Of a stretch of 55,542 nt of DNA, positions 8,283 to 16,623 are shown one piece after another; position 1 is the first letter of the stretch; each line of letters starts with the position of its first letter. A model generated the notes under the pieces. That model saw only the letters and a list, made by a program, of their open reading frames with translations, was not told where the DNA came from and did no database searches. Origin of the DNA: Phenylobacterium sp. (GTDB taxonomy: Bacteria > Pseudomonadota > Alphaproteobacteria > Caulobacterales > Caulobacteraceae); contig NZ_JANXWD010000166.1 of assembly GCF_025351295.1 (NCBI RefSeq), positions 1 to 55,542 of the forward strand, given 5' to 3'. Position numbers and translations under genes: made by a program.

Positions 8283-9512
8283 ATGCGGCTGAGGCCATGG
8301 GCTCTTGGGGCGTTGGCGTGCGCGTGCGGAGGCGGCGTGGCTCATGCCCAGACCGCACCCGCGTCGCCGCCGCCCTTGACTGGAACGCGGGAGTTTCACG
8401 CCTCAACCAGCCTTCGCGCGGTCTATGACAGCAACGTGTCGCGCACGAGCACGGCCCTGGCCGCGACGCGGGGCATCGTGCGCCAGGACTACACGCTCGA
8501 GCCCACGGTCTCGGTCGACCTGGTCCAGCCGATCGGCCGGCAGGAGGTGTTCCTGAACGCCGTGACCGGCTACGATTTCCATCGGGAGAACACCCAGCTG
8601 AATCGCGGCCGGGCCAGCCTGGAGGGTGGCTACGTCACCTCCCTGGGGATCTGCCAGGGCTCCGCCATCGAGACCTATTCGGCCTCGCAGAGCGACCTGG
8701 CGCAGATCGATTCGACCCAGGGCCTGAAGAACCTGCGCGAAACCTACGGCACCGCGGTCGGGGTGCAGTGCGGCCTGGCGCAGGGGATCCAGGGCGGCGT
8801 CCACGCCCAGCGCCAGGAAACCTTCAACTCCGCACAGGTGCAGAGGACGGCCGACAATACCGTCAGGAGCCTGGGGGCGGAACTGGGCTACGGTAATGCA
8901 ACCCTGGGCAAGGTCTCGCTGATCTACAACTATTCCGAAAACCAGCTCCCGAACCAGATCATCCCCGGCCAGCCGGTCGGGAACGGGTTCTTCAGCACGA
9001 CCTACGGGGTGAACCTCCAGCACAGCTTCGGCTCGCGGCTGCAGGTCGGCGGCAATATCGGGCGGACCCTGGTCAAGCGCGGGTTCGCGCCGCCCGGGGT
9101 GAAGCCGAAGTTCAGCAGCACCACCTATTCCGGCCAGGCGTCATACCGGTTCGGCAACAACCTCGAGATCGATGTCGGCGCCGCCAGGGCCGTGCTGCCC
9201 ACGTCGCGGGCGGGAAAGCTGTACGACATCACCACCTCGGGGCAGATCAACGCCCACTACAGGCTGGGCACGCGCATCGGCGTCAACGCCGGCTATCGGA
9301 TCGCGGACGTGAAATCCAACGTCGACACGACCACGACCTTCAGGGTGATTACGAACTCGCGCAGCTACACGACGTCGGGCTCCGTAACTTACCGGCAGAG
9401 CCGACACGTCTCCTTAGGAGTCGATGTCGTTTATGATGATCGCAACACCAATCTGCCAGAGTTCAACTACACAGCTACGCGCGTCGGCCTAATGGCCACG
9501 TTTGAATTCTAA
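8283..9512 (+). CDS. Outer-membrane beta-barrel protein of the EPS locus
   Basis: The mature protein is rich in alternating aromatic and polar strands and ends with Phe (MATFEF), a signature of outer-membrane barrels. An in-frame ATG at 8253 exists, but the ATG at 8283 gives a clean signal peptide (MRLRPWALGALACACGGGVAHAQ) with GGAG 12 bases upstream, so it is preferred; the protein is then 409 residues. Similar barrel proteins sit beside wza-like genes in EPS loci and probably help secrete or anchor polymer. Its stop is 16 bases before the ATG of the Wza-like gene, indicating one operon. Confidence 0.8.
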   Translation: MRLRPWALGALACACGGGVAHAQTAPASPPPLTGTREFHASTSLRAVYDSNVSRTSTALAATRGIVRQDYTLEPTVSVDLVQPIGRQEVFLNAVTGYDFHRENTQLNRGRASLEGGYVTSLGICQGSAIETYSASQSDLAQIDSTQGLKNLRETYGTAVGVQCGLAQGIQGGVHAQRQETFNSAQVQRTADNTVRSLGAELGYGNATLGKVSLIYNYSENQLPNQIIPGQPVGNGFFSTTYGVNLQHSFGSRLQVGGNIGRTLVKRGFAPPGVKPKFSSTTYSGQASYRFGNNLEIDVGAARAVLPTSRAGKLYDITTSGQINAHYRLGTRIGVNAGYRIADVKSNVDTTTTFRVITNSRSYTTSGSVTYRQSRHVSLGVDVVYDDRNTNLPEFNYTATRVGLMATFEF

Positions 9513-9528
9513 GCCTGGAAAACAGCCT

Positions 9529-10398
9529 ATGAGCGCCCGGACCTTCCTCGTCTCCCTCGCCGCGGCCGCGATGGCCCTGATCGGCCCGGGCCTGGCTTCG
9601 GCCCAGCCGGCCGCGATGCCGTCGCAGGCCGGATCGGTCGCCCCGCCGGTCACCGCGCCCCCGGCGCAAGGCATCATCGCGGGGGCCGACCTTACGTCGT
9701 CGGCCTATGTGCTCGGCCGCGACGACGTGGTCGAGGTAGGCCTGCTGGGCGGCGTCGGCGGCTTCGGCGGTCGCGCCCGCGTGCAGGCCGACGGCACCAT
9801 CCAGCTGACGATGATCGGCAAGGTGGTTGCCGTCGACCACACCACCGCCGAACTCTCGGACACCATCCGCAAGGCGCTGAAGGACGGCGGCTTCTACGCC
9901 GACCCCGTGGTGACCATCGAGGTGGTGGGCTACGCCAGCCGCTACGTGACCGTGCTGGGCGCTGTCGGCTCGCCGGGCCTGGTGCCGATCAACCGGCCGT
10001 ATCGCCTGTCGGAGATCCTGGCCCGCGTCGGAGGGGTCCGCGAGGGCGCCGCCGATTTCCTGATCGTGCGCCCCGACAATGGCCCTGAAAAGCGGCTGTA
10101 CATTCGTGACCTGGCGACCGGGGACGACAAGCAGGATCCCTATGTCAGGCCCGGCGACAAGATCTTCTCCCCGGTGGCCGAAACCTACTACCTCAACGGG
10201 GCGGTCAAATCGCCTGGCGCGTTCTCGATGAAGACCGACCTGACCTTCCGCATGGCGCTCGCCAAGGCCGGTGGCGTCACCGAGACCGGTTCAGAAAAGA
10301 AGTTCACGGTGATGCGCGCCGGCAAGAAGACGAAGGTCAATCTGGACGACAAGGTCGAGGCTGGCGACGTCATCAACTTCGGCGAAAAGCTGTTCTAG
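9529..10398 (+). CDS. Wza-like polysaccharide export lipoprotein-family protein
   Basis: The open frame extends up to a TTG at 9502, but the ATG at 9529 begins a clear signal peptide (MSARTFLVSLAAAAMALIG to LASAQ) with GGAAAA just upstream, giving 289 residues. The mature protein has the poly_export motif (YVLGRDDVVEVGLLG) followed by two SLBB-like segments (VTVLGAVGSPGLVPI and YYLNGAVKSPGAFSM). Wza-family proteins form the outer-membrane export channel for EPS. No lipobox cysteine is visible, so it may be anchored by other means or work with the barrel protein upstream. Confidence 0.9.
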   Translation: MSARTFLVSLAAAAMALIGPGLASAQPAAMPSQAGSVAPPVTAPPAQGIIAGADLTSSAYVLGRDDVVEVGLLGGVGGFGGRARVQADGTIQLTMIGKVVAVDHTTAELSDTIRKALKDGGFYADPVVTIEVVGYASRYVTVLGAVGSPGLVPINRPYRLSEILARVGGVREGAADFLIVRPDNGPEKRLYIRDLATGDDKQDPYVRPGDKIFSPVAETYYLNGAVKSPGAFSMKTDLTFRMALAKAGGVTETGSEKKFTVMRAGKKTKVNLDDKVEAGDVINFGEKLF

Positions 10399-10418
10399 GG
10401 ACCTGGAAGGCAAGCTCG

Positions 10419-11780
10419 ATGAACATCTTCCACTTCCTTAGAATCATCTGGGCCTACCGGCTCCTGATCCTGGCCTCGGCGGTGATCTGTTTCGTGACCG
10501 GCACCGCGGTTGTGGAACTGGTGAAGCCTCGATATGAGGCCCAGTCGCGCGTGATGCTGGACGTCATCAAGCCCGACCCGATCACCGGCGAGGTAATCTC
10601 GTCGGCGTTCATGCGCGCCTACACCAAGACCCAGACCGAGATGATCAAGGACCAGCAGGTCGCGCGCATGGCCGCGCAGGACCTCAAGTGGGACAAGGAT
10701 CCGGCGATCCAGAAGGCCTATCGCAATCGCAGCACCGGTCGCGACCTGGACTTCATGGCCTGGGCGACCCAGCGGGTGCAGGACGGCGCCGACGCTAATG
10801 TGATCATGGGCAGCAACATCCTGGAAATTACCTACGCCTCCAGTTCGCCGGAAGAGGCCAAGCGGGTCTCCGACGCCTTGCTGAAGGCCTATATGGACAT
10901 GACCCTGCAGAGCCGTCGCGAGACCGCGCGGCGCAATGCGGAGTGGTACGAGGCGCAGGCCGAAAAGGCCAAGGCGATGCTGTTCACCGCCGAAGGCTCG
11001 AAGGCCGCCTTCGAGCGGGCGAATGGGATCGTCCTGCAGGACGACAAGATCGACCTCGACAGCGCCAGGCTGTCGGCCCTGGCGGCTCAGGGCTCGGGCC
11101 CGATGATCGCGCCGCCGAGCGCCGGGACGTCGCCGGCCGCCACCCAGCTGGCCACCTTCGACGCCGAGCTCGCCGAGCTCTCCAAGTCGCTCGGTCCGAA
11201 CCATCCCCAGCTTCTCCAGCTGAAGCTGCGGCGCAGCCTGCTCGCCCAGCAGGTGGCCAATGAACGCAACAACGCCGCCACCAACGGCGGCGCGGCGCTT
11301 AACGCCGCGCGCGCCTCCTCCGGGCTGCTGGAGCAGCAGAAGGCCAAGGTGATGGGGCAGCGGGAGAAGGTGGAGCAACTGCGGCTCATGCAGGACGAGA
11401 TCGACCTGCGGCGTGACCAGTACAACAAGTCCGTGGCGCGCGCCGCGCAGCTGCGTCAGGAATCCCAGGTCGCCGACGCCGGCGTGGTCCCGCTTGCCAA
11501 CGCCGTGACGCCGCAGGACCCGGTGTTCCCCAAGAAGCTGCTGATCATGGGCGTCTCGGTGCCCGCGGGCATTGGCCTGGGCATCTTCATCGCGATCCTG
11601 CTGGAGCTGCTTGGGCGGCGGGTCCGCAGCGTCGAGGACCTGAGCGCGGCCGCCTCGGCGCCGGTGCTGGCGGTGATCCGCAATCCGAACCGGCGGACGC
11701 GAGCCCGCCGTGACGCGCCGCGGGGTGTGGGCTCCAGCCCCCGCCGCACGCGCGCGGCGCGCGGGGCTGCCCGCGCATGA
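10419..11780 (+). CDS. Wzz-type polysaccharide co-polymerase (copy 2)
   Basis: A 453-residue chain-length determinant protein with the same build as the gene at 1890: N-terminal membrane helix (about 11-35), the related motif KPDPITGEVISS, a long helical periplasmic region with coiled-coil character (about 165-350), and a C-terminal helix near 375-400. The cytoplasmic tail is unusually basic (many Arg, including RRTRARRDAPRG). It follows the Wza-like gene by 20 bases and overlaps the next gene by ATGA, so the export, chain-length and kinase-like proteins are made together. Confidence 0.9.
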   Translation: MNIFHFLRIIWAYRLLILASAVICFVTGTAVVELVKPRYEAQSRVMLDVIKPDPITGEVISSAFMRAYTKTQTEMIKDQQVARMAAQDLKWDKDPAIQKAYRNRSTGRDLDFMAWATQRVQDGADANVIMGSNILEITYASSSPEEAKRVSDALLKAYMDMTLQSRRETARRNAEWYEAQAEKAKAMLFTAEGSKAAFERANGIVLQDDKIDLDSARLSALAAQGSGPMIAPPSAGTSPAATQLATFDAELAELSKSLGPNHPQLLQLKLRRSLLAQQVANERNNAATNGGAALNAARASSGLLEQQKAKVMGQREKVEQLRLMQDEIDLRRDQYNKSVARAAQLRQESQVADAGVVPLANAVTPQDPVFPKKLLIMGVSVPAGIGLGIFIAILLELLGRRVRSVEDLSAAASAPVLAVIRNPNRRTRARRDAPRGVGSSPRRTRAARGAARA

Positions 11781-12511
11781 GTTCGACTGAGACGCCTTCG
11801 ACGCCCACCGTGGAGGTGGCCGGTTCCGCCGCCGCGATCCTGCCGGGCGCGACCGGTCCCGACGTGGAGCTGAAGTACGAGTTTTCGCCGGACCTGGTGA
11901 CGCTCACCGACGCCAGGCCGGCGGAGGCGGAAGCCATTCGCACGGTGCGCACCCACATCATGGCGCAACACCTGGCGGACGGTCGTCGCGGGATCGCGAT
12001 CTGTGCGGCTACGCCGGGGGTCGGATGCTCGTTCACGGCCGCCAACCTGGCGGTCGCCCTGTCCCAGGTCGGTATCGCCACCCTGCTGATCGACGCCGAC
12101 CTGCGGGCGCCGCAGATCGAGAGCTTCATCGATCCGGGCGGCCCGACCGCGGGCCTCAAGCAGTACCTCGAGACGCCCGACGCCCGCCCCGGCGACTTCA
12201 TTCACGACGGCGTGCTGCCGAACCTGTCGGTCATGTACGCGGGCGGCGTGGCGGACAACGCCCAGGAACTGCTGGGCAGCGATCGATTCAAGAGCCTCGT
12301 CGATCGCTACCTGCGGGACTTCGAGTTCACGATCATCGACACGCCGGCGGCAAGCAAGGTCGCCGATGCGCTGCGAATCTCCTCGATGATCGGCTATACC
12401 CTGATCGTCGCGAAGGCCCACTCGACCCGTTTCAACGACGTCTCGCTGTTGGCAAAGCAATTGCAGGAGGATGGGGCCGAAGTGGTCGGCACTGTCCTAA
12501 ATGAGGTCTGA
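11777..12511 (+). CDS. CpsD/CapB-like tyrosine-kinase-family ATPase, Walker A lysine missing (copy 2)
   Basis: A 244-residue BY-kinase-fold protein, partner of the Wzz encoded upstream. The P-loop region is ATPGVGCSFTAANLA, with Cys84 where the family has the nucleotide-binding lysine. Unlike copy 1, Walker A' is intact (LLIDADLR, Asp106 and Asp108) and Walker B reads TIIDTPAA. No tyrosine-rich C-terminus is present. It probably cannot autophosphorylate in the normal way; it could still bind the Wzz protein and nucleotide weakly. It is clearly homologous to the protein encoded at 3194. Confidence 0.88.
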   Translation: MSSTETPSTPTVEVAGSAAAILPGATGPDVELKYEFSPDLVTLTDARPAEAEAIRTVRTHIMAQHLADGRRGIAICAATPGVGCSFTAANLAVALSQVGIATLLIDADLRAPQIESFIDPGGPTAGLKQYLETPDARPGDFIHDGVLPNLSVMYAGGVADNAQELLGSDRFKSLVDRYLRDFEFTIIDTPAASKVADALRISSMIGYTLIVAKAHSTRFNDVSLLAKQLQEDGAEVVGTVLNEV

Positions 12512-12519
12512 CGGCGGAT

Positions 12520-13404
12520 ATGGCTGAGCTGGCCGGGCGACAGGAAGAACCCGCGAGTTGGGTTGGTAGGCTGGTCGCGGAAACCCCGCTGATCGTGGCC
12601 GCGCTTTTTCTGGCGGGGCCCACCTTCCTGCGGCTTGGGCAGCAGGTATGGTCGCATGAGTTCGGCGCCCACGGGCCGATCGTGCTCGCGACCGGGGCCT
12701 GGCTGCTCTGGCGCCGGATCCCCGGCATGGCCGAGGCCGCCCAGCGCGGCAACCCCGTGGTGACCGTCTCGCTGACCATCGCCGCGCTGCTGGTCTATGT
12801 GGTGGGCCGCGCCTACGACCTGATCAGCCTGGAAGCGGCCGGTGTCTACGGGTTCGGGGTGGCGATCCTCTACGACCGCTTTGGGCTGCGACAGCTGCTG
12901 GTGAACTGGTTCCCGATCTTCTACCTGGGCCTGCTCCTGCCGGTGCCGGGCTGGATGCTCGACGAGTTCACCGCGCCGCTGAAGCTCCTGGTCTCGACGC
13001 TTGCGGCGCATCTGGTCGAACCGCTTGGGATTCCGCTGTTCCGGGAGGGGGTGACGATGACCGTCGGGCCCTACCAGTTGCTGGTGGAAGACGCCTGCTC
13101 GGGGCTGAATTCCCTGATCGGCCTGATCGCCATCACCCTGTTCTACATCTACCTGCTCCGGAACGCCGGCTGGCGGTACTCGCTGTTCCTGGTCTGCCTG
13201 ATCATCCCGATCGCGATCGCGGCCAACGTCGTCCGGATCTTCACCCTCATCCTGCTCACCTTCTACTTCGGGGATGCGGTGGGGCAGGGCTTCCTGCATG
13301 TGACAGCAGGCCTGTTCCTGTTCGCGCTGTCCTTGCTGCTGATGTTCGTGATCGACAACGTGGCGTCACGGTTCTGGGCTATGGCGAAGGCGAGACGAGC
13401 ATGA
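12520..13404 (+). CDS. xrtV: Exosortase (EpsH family, probably XrtV)
   Basis: A 294-residue polytopic membrane protein with about eight hydrophobic helices. The three residues proposed as catalytic in exosortases are in place: Cys193 in VEDACSGLNS, Arg239 in NVVRIF, and His260 in FLHVTAG. Exosortases cleave C-terminal PEP-CTERM-type sorting tags and move surface proteins onto the EPS/envelope. The gene is followed with an ATGA overlap by an EpsI gene. The V subtype is inferred from the small accessory-like gene at 23697; the family call itself is strong. No substrate with a sorting tag was seen in the window. Confidence 0.92.
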   Translation: MAELAGRQEEPASWVGRLVAETPLIVAALFLAGPTFLRLGQQVWSHEFGAHGPIVLATGAWLLWRRIPGMAEAAQRGNPVVTVSLTIAALLVYVVGRAYDLISLEAAGVYGFGVAILYDRFGLRQLLVNWFPIFYLGLLLPVPGWMLDEFTAPLKLLVSTLAAHLVEPLGIPLFREGVTMTVGPYQLLVEDACSGLNSLIGLIAITLFYIYLLRNAGWRYSLFLVCLIIPIAIAANVVRIFTLILLTFYFGDAVGQGFLHVTAGLFLFALSLLLMFVIDNVASRFWAMAKARRA

Positions 13405-14093
13405 TGCGGCGCCGCGACCTCATTCTGGCCGGGCTCGGCGTGGGCGCCTTTGCGGCCGCCGAGGCCTTGCGGCCGCGTCGCCGGCTGCTGCTGCTGCGGC
13501 ACGGCACGACCATGGAGACGACGATCCCGCGGAGCTTCCCGGGCTGGGAGGCCGAGACGGCCGGAAACCTCGTCGGACCGGAGCAGGCCGGCAAGCTGGC
13601 CCGCAGCCTCTACAGCGAGACCATCGCGCGCCTGTACTACGAAGAGGCGACCGGCGCCGGCGTGATGCTGCTGGCCGCCTATGGCGACACACAGAGCGAC
13701 CTGCTACAGTTGCACCGCCCCGAGAGCTGCTATCCGGCAGTGGGGTTCACGCTGCGCATGACCCGCTCGTTCGACATGCGCCTGCCTGGCGGCGGTACGC
13801 TGCCCGCCCGCCAGGTGATCGCCACGACCGAGGAGCGGACCGAGAATATCGTCTACTGGACGCGCATGGGCGAGGCCCTGCCGCAGACCGGGGGCCAGCA
13901 GCGGATCGCCCGCCTGGACAACGCGGTGCAGGGCTTTGTCCCCGACGGGATCCTCGTGCGCTGTTCTATCCTGGGGGACTCCGATGCAGGCTTCAAGGTC
14001 CTGGACCGCTTCGTGCCCGCGATGCTGAGGGCCATTCCGCAGAACAGGCTCCCGGCGCTGCTCGGGACGAAACTCGCGCGCCGGTTCGTCTAG
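13401..14093 (+). CDS. EpsI-family exosortase-associated protein
   Basis: A 230-residue protein with a short N-terminal membrane or export segment beginning MMRRRDLILAGLGVGAF, which also resembles a twin-arginine leader. The remainder matches the EpsI domain: the core includes SDLLQLHRPESCYPAVGF with a conserved Cys, and VIATTEERTENIVYWTRMG. EpsI proteins accompany or fuse to exosortases in EPS loci; the biochemical role is not settled. The ATGA overlap with the exosortase shows translational coupling. Confidence 0.88.
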   Translation: MMRRRDLILAGLGVGAFAAAEALRPRRRLLLLRHGTTMETTIPRSFPGWEAETAGNLVGPEQAGKLARSLYSETIARLYYEEATGAGVMLLAAYGDTQSDLLQLHRPESCYPAVGFTLRMTRSFDMRLPGGGTLPARQVIATTEERTENIVYWTRMGEALPQTGGQQRIARLDNAVQGFVPDGILVRCSILGDSDAGFKVLDRFVPAMLRAIPQNRLPALLGTKLARRFV

Positions 14094-14104
14094 GCGACCG
14101 GCCC

Positions 14105-14470
14105 TCAGGGGGCCGGCGGCCGGTTCGGCTGCAGCGCCATCCAGGCCTCGCGCACCGTCACCAGGTGCGGCTCAACCGTCGGGGCCACCAGCGCGTGGGT
14201 CCGTTCCAGCGACATTCCCGCCAAGTCCCCGCGCCGCCACTTCAGGATGACCTCGAAGGCATTGCCCGCCTCGAGGTGCAGCAGGACGAAACGCGGCGAC
14301 AGCTTGTGGACGTGCGACAGCTCGATCTTGGCGCCGCTGGCGCTGAGGTCCTTGATCACGCAGTCCGCCCACAGCGCCAGACCCTGGCCCTGGAACACCC
14401 GCGCACGTGCGTCGAGCGCGACGCGGGGTTCGCCGCGTCGCTCAAGATGGGCCTGGTGAAACCTGCTCAT
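14105..14470 (-). CDS. PilZ-domain protein (c-di-GMP binding)
   Basis: A 121-residue single-domain protein. The PilZ signature is complete: RxxxR (RRGEPR, near residues 11-16) and DxSxxG (DLSASG, near residues 41-46). PilZ domains bind cyclic di-GMP and alter partner proteins. A GTG at 14485 is also in frame, but the ATG at 14470 with GGTGGC upstream looks better. It is on the same strand as the type IV secretion operon, 74 bases after virB11, and converges on the EpsI gene, so it could serve either the secretion system or the EPS machinery. Confidence 0.88.
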   Translation of the reverse strand: MSRFHQAHLERRGEPRVALDARARVFQGQGLALWADCVIKDLSASGAKIELSHVHKLSPRFVLLHLEAGNAFEVILKWRRGDLAGMSLERTHALVAPTVEPHLVTVREAWMALQPNRPPAP

Positions 14471-14544
14471 GGCGCCACCGTACACCCCATGTGCTTACGC
14501 TTCGTTTTCCTCGCCGCTGACCGCGGCGGCCCAGTGGCGCGTCC

Positions 14545-15525
14545 TCAGCGTGGCCGGAAGCGGACCTCGCTCACCCGGCGGGCGCCTGCGATGCGGTCCA
14601 GTTGCACGACCACGTCGATCACCCGGCTGACATAGGTCTGCACCTTGTCCCAGCCCAGGTCGATGCCGGAGGTCAGGGCCAGCAGGGCGATCTGGTCCAG
14701 CGCGCCGGCCGGGCTGTCGGCGTGGACGGTGGTGAGCGAGCCGGGGTGGCCGCTGTTGACGGCGCGCAGGAAGGCGAAGGCCTCGCGGCCGCGCAACTCG
14801 CCCAGCAGGATGCGATCAGGGCGCAGGCGAAGGGCGGCGGCCAGCAGGGTGTCGGCGTCGACCCGGGCCTCGCCCAGCTCACCACGCACCGCCACCAGGC
14901 CCACGCTGTTGGGATGGTCGAGACGGACCTCGGGGGCGTCCTCGATCACCACCAGCCGCTCGTTGCGGTCGATCTCCTTGACCAGGGCGTTCAGCAGGGT
15001 GGTCTTGCCGCTGCCGGTGCCGCCCGAGATGACGATGGTCTTGCGGCGGCGCACGGCGGCCTTGAGGAAGGCGGCGTGGTCGCCGGTGTTCAGCAGGGCC
15101 TCCAACTCGGCGTCTGCCAGGGCGTCGCGGGCCGGATCGGTGCGCGCGGCGGCGTCGAACAGGCCGTCGCGGGCCAGGTCGCCGACGCTGAGGTCGGAGA
15201 TCAGGTGCTTGCGCACCGCCAGGGCTAGGCCGCCGCGGGTGGCGGGCGGCGAGACCACCTGCACCCGCGAGCCGTCGGGCAGGGTGGCCGAGAGCAGGGG
15301 CTGTTCGCGGTTGACGCCCTGGTGGCTGGCGGCGGCGATCTGGCGGGCCAGGCGCTGAAGGGCGACCTCGGTCAACTCGTCGGCCGGCTCGCGGCACATG
15401 GCCCCGCCCGTGGTCTCGACCCAGACCTCGCCAGGCCGATTGATCAGCACGTCGGTGACGTCCGGCCGCGACAGCCACGGCGCCAGCGGGGCCAAGTAGG
15501 CGCTGAGGTAGACGTTTGCACTCAT
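14545..15525 (-). CDS. virB11: VirB11/TrbB-type secretion ATPase
   Basis: A 326-residue hexameric traffic ATPase of the VirB11/PulE class. Walker A is GGTGSGKTT (Lys174), followed by an acidic Walker-type segment (RLVVIEDAPE), a Walker B region (PDRILLGELRGREAFAF) and a His box (GHPGSLTTVHA). It powers pilus assembly and substrate transfer together with VirB4. It ends the recognisable T4SS operon, 24 bases after virB10. The length is normal for the family. Confidence 0.92.
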   Translation of the reverse strand: MSANVYLSAYLAPLAPWLSRPDVTDVLINRPGEVWVETTGGAMCREPADELTEVALQRLARQIAAASHQGVNREQPLLSATLPDGSRVQVVSPPATRGGLALAVRKHLISDLSVGDLARDGLFDAAARTDPARDALADAELEALLNTGDHAAFLKAAVRRRKTIVISGGTGSGKTTLLNALVKEIDRNERLVVIEDAPEVRLDHPNSVGLVAVRGELGEARVDADTLLAAALRLRPDRILLGELRGREAFAFLRAVNSGHPGSLTTVHADSPAGALDQIALLALTSGIDLGWDKVQTYVSRVIDVVVQLDRIAGARRVSEVRFRPR

Positions 15526-15549
15526 CGGGAGGCGCTCATCGCGGCGCGC

Positions 15550-16623
15550 TCATCGGGCGACGGCGGAGAAGTCCAGGTCGCGGGCCACGAACACCTGCAC
15601 CGGCGCGCCCTGGGCCACCTTGATGGTGTCGGGGATGTCGATCTGCTTCTGCAGGGCGATCGAGGCGACCTGGTTGGCCTGGGTCGGCGAGCCGATGACC
15701 AGGGTGTTGTTGCTGCCGCTGCCGCTGGCGCTGTTGGCCAGGGCCTGGGCGCCGGCGGTGATCACCGACAGCAGGATCGAGGCGCCGAAACGCTGGAAGA
15801 AGTGCTGGTCGACCTCGCCGTCCAGGCCACCGCGACCCAGGCGGTCGGTGGCCGGCGAGCCCACGTCGATGGTCACGCCGGTGGGGCTGATGATCCGGGT
15901 CCAGACCACGAAGGCCCGGGTCTGGCCGACCGCGGCGGCGGACTTGTACTGGCCCACCAGCTTGGAGCCGCGCGGGATCAGCACCTGGCTACCGTCGAAA
16001 CTGCGCACGTCGCGGCTGACCACCGCGCGGACCGAGCCAGGCAGGTCGGAGTTGATCGCCGTCTCCAGCACCGCGGCGATCACCGCCCCCTGGGGCACGG
16101 TGCGGCCAAGGCCGTACATCTGGCTGGCGTGGGCGACGTCGGAGCCGCTGCCGCCGGTCACGCGGGCGGCGAAGCGCTCGTCGGCCGACTGGCGGGTCTC
16201 GTTAGCGGGCGGCGCGGACGCGGTCGTCGCCTGGGCCAGCTGCACCGGCGTGGCGTCGGGCGAGGCGCTGAAATCCACCACCATGGCCGGGGCTCGCCAG
16301 TGCGCCTCGGCCGGATCGGCCGACGGGGCGACGGAGGCCTGGAGCACCGGGGCCGGGGCCGGGGCGACGGGCGGGGGGGCGGGCATGGACGGGGCGACGC
16401 CGGCCGACCTGACCGGTGCGGCGACGGCAGGCTGGGCGGTCTGGGCATGGGCTTGGCGGCTGCCGGAGAGGCCGTTGAACACCACGAAGCCCAGGACGCC
16501 GGCGCCGATCAGGCCGGCCCACAGGGTGACCGGCGAATCCGGCGCCTGGACGCGCGGGCGGGCGGCCTCGCCGTGGGCGAAGACCGGGCTGAGGTCCTGC
16601 GGGGTCTCGTCCTTGCGCGTCAT
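15550..16623 (-). CDS. virB10: VirB10/TrbI-type T4SS protein
   Basis: A 357-residue protein starting at the ATG at 16623, which overlaps the virB9 stop by four bases. It has a cytoplasmic N-terminus, one membrane helix (about residues 31-50, VTLWAGLIGAGVLGFVVF), a long Pro/Ala-rich periplasmic linker (about 60-110), and the C-terminal TrbI barrel domain (from about 165: GAVIAAVLETAINSDLPG, ... VLIPRGSKLVGQYKS). VirB10 spans both membranes and signals from the ATPases to the outer-membrane pore. A longer open frame upstream reads through virB9 in another phase and is not used. Confidence 0.92.
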   Translation of the reverse strand: MTRKDETPQDLSPVFAHGEAARPRVQAPDSPVTLWAGLIGAGVLGFVVFNGLSGSRQAHAQTAQPAVAAPVRSAGVAPSMPAPPPVAPAPAPVLQASVAPSADPAEAHWRAPAMVVDFSASPDATPVQLAQATTASAPPANETRQSADERFAARVTGGSGSDVAHASQMYGLGRTVPQGAVIAAVLETAINSDLPGSVRAVVSRDVRSFDGSQVLIPRGSKLVGQYKSAAAVGQTRAFVVWTRIISPTGVTIDVGSPATDRLGRGGLDGEVDQHFFQRFGASILLSVITAGAQALANSASGSGSNNTLVIGSPTQANQVASIALQKQIDIPDTIKVAQGAPVQVFVARDLDFSAVAR

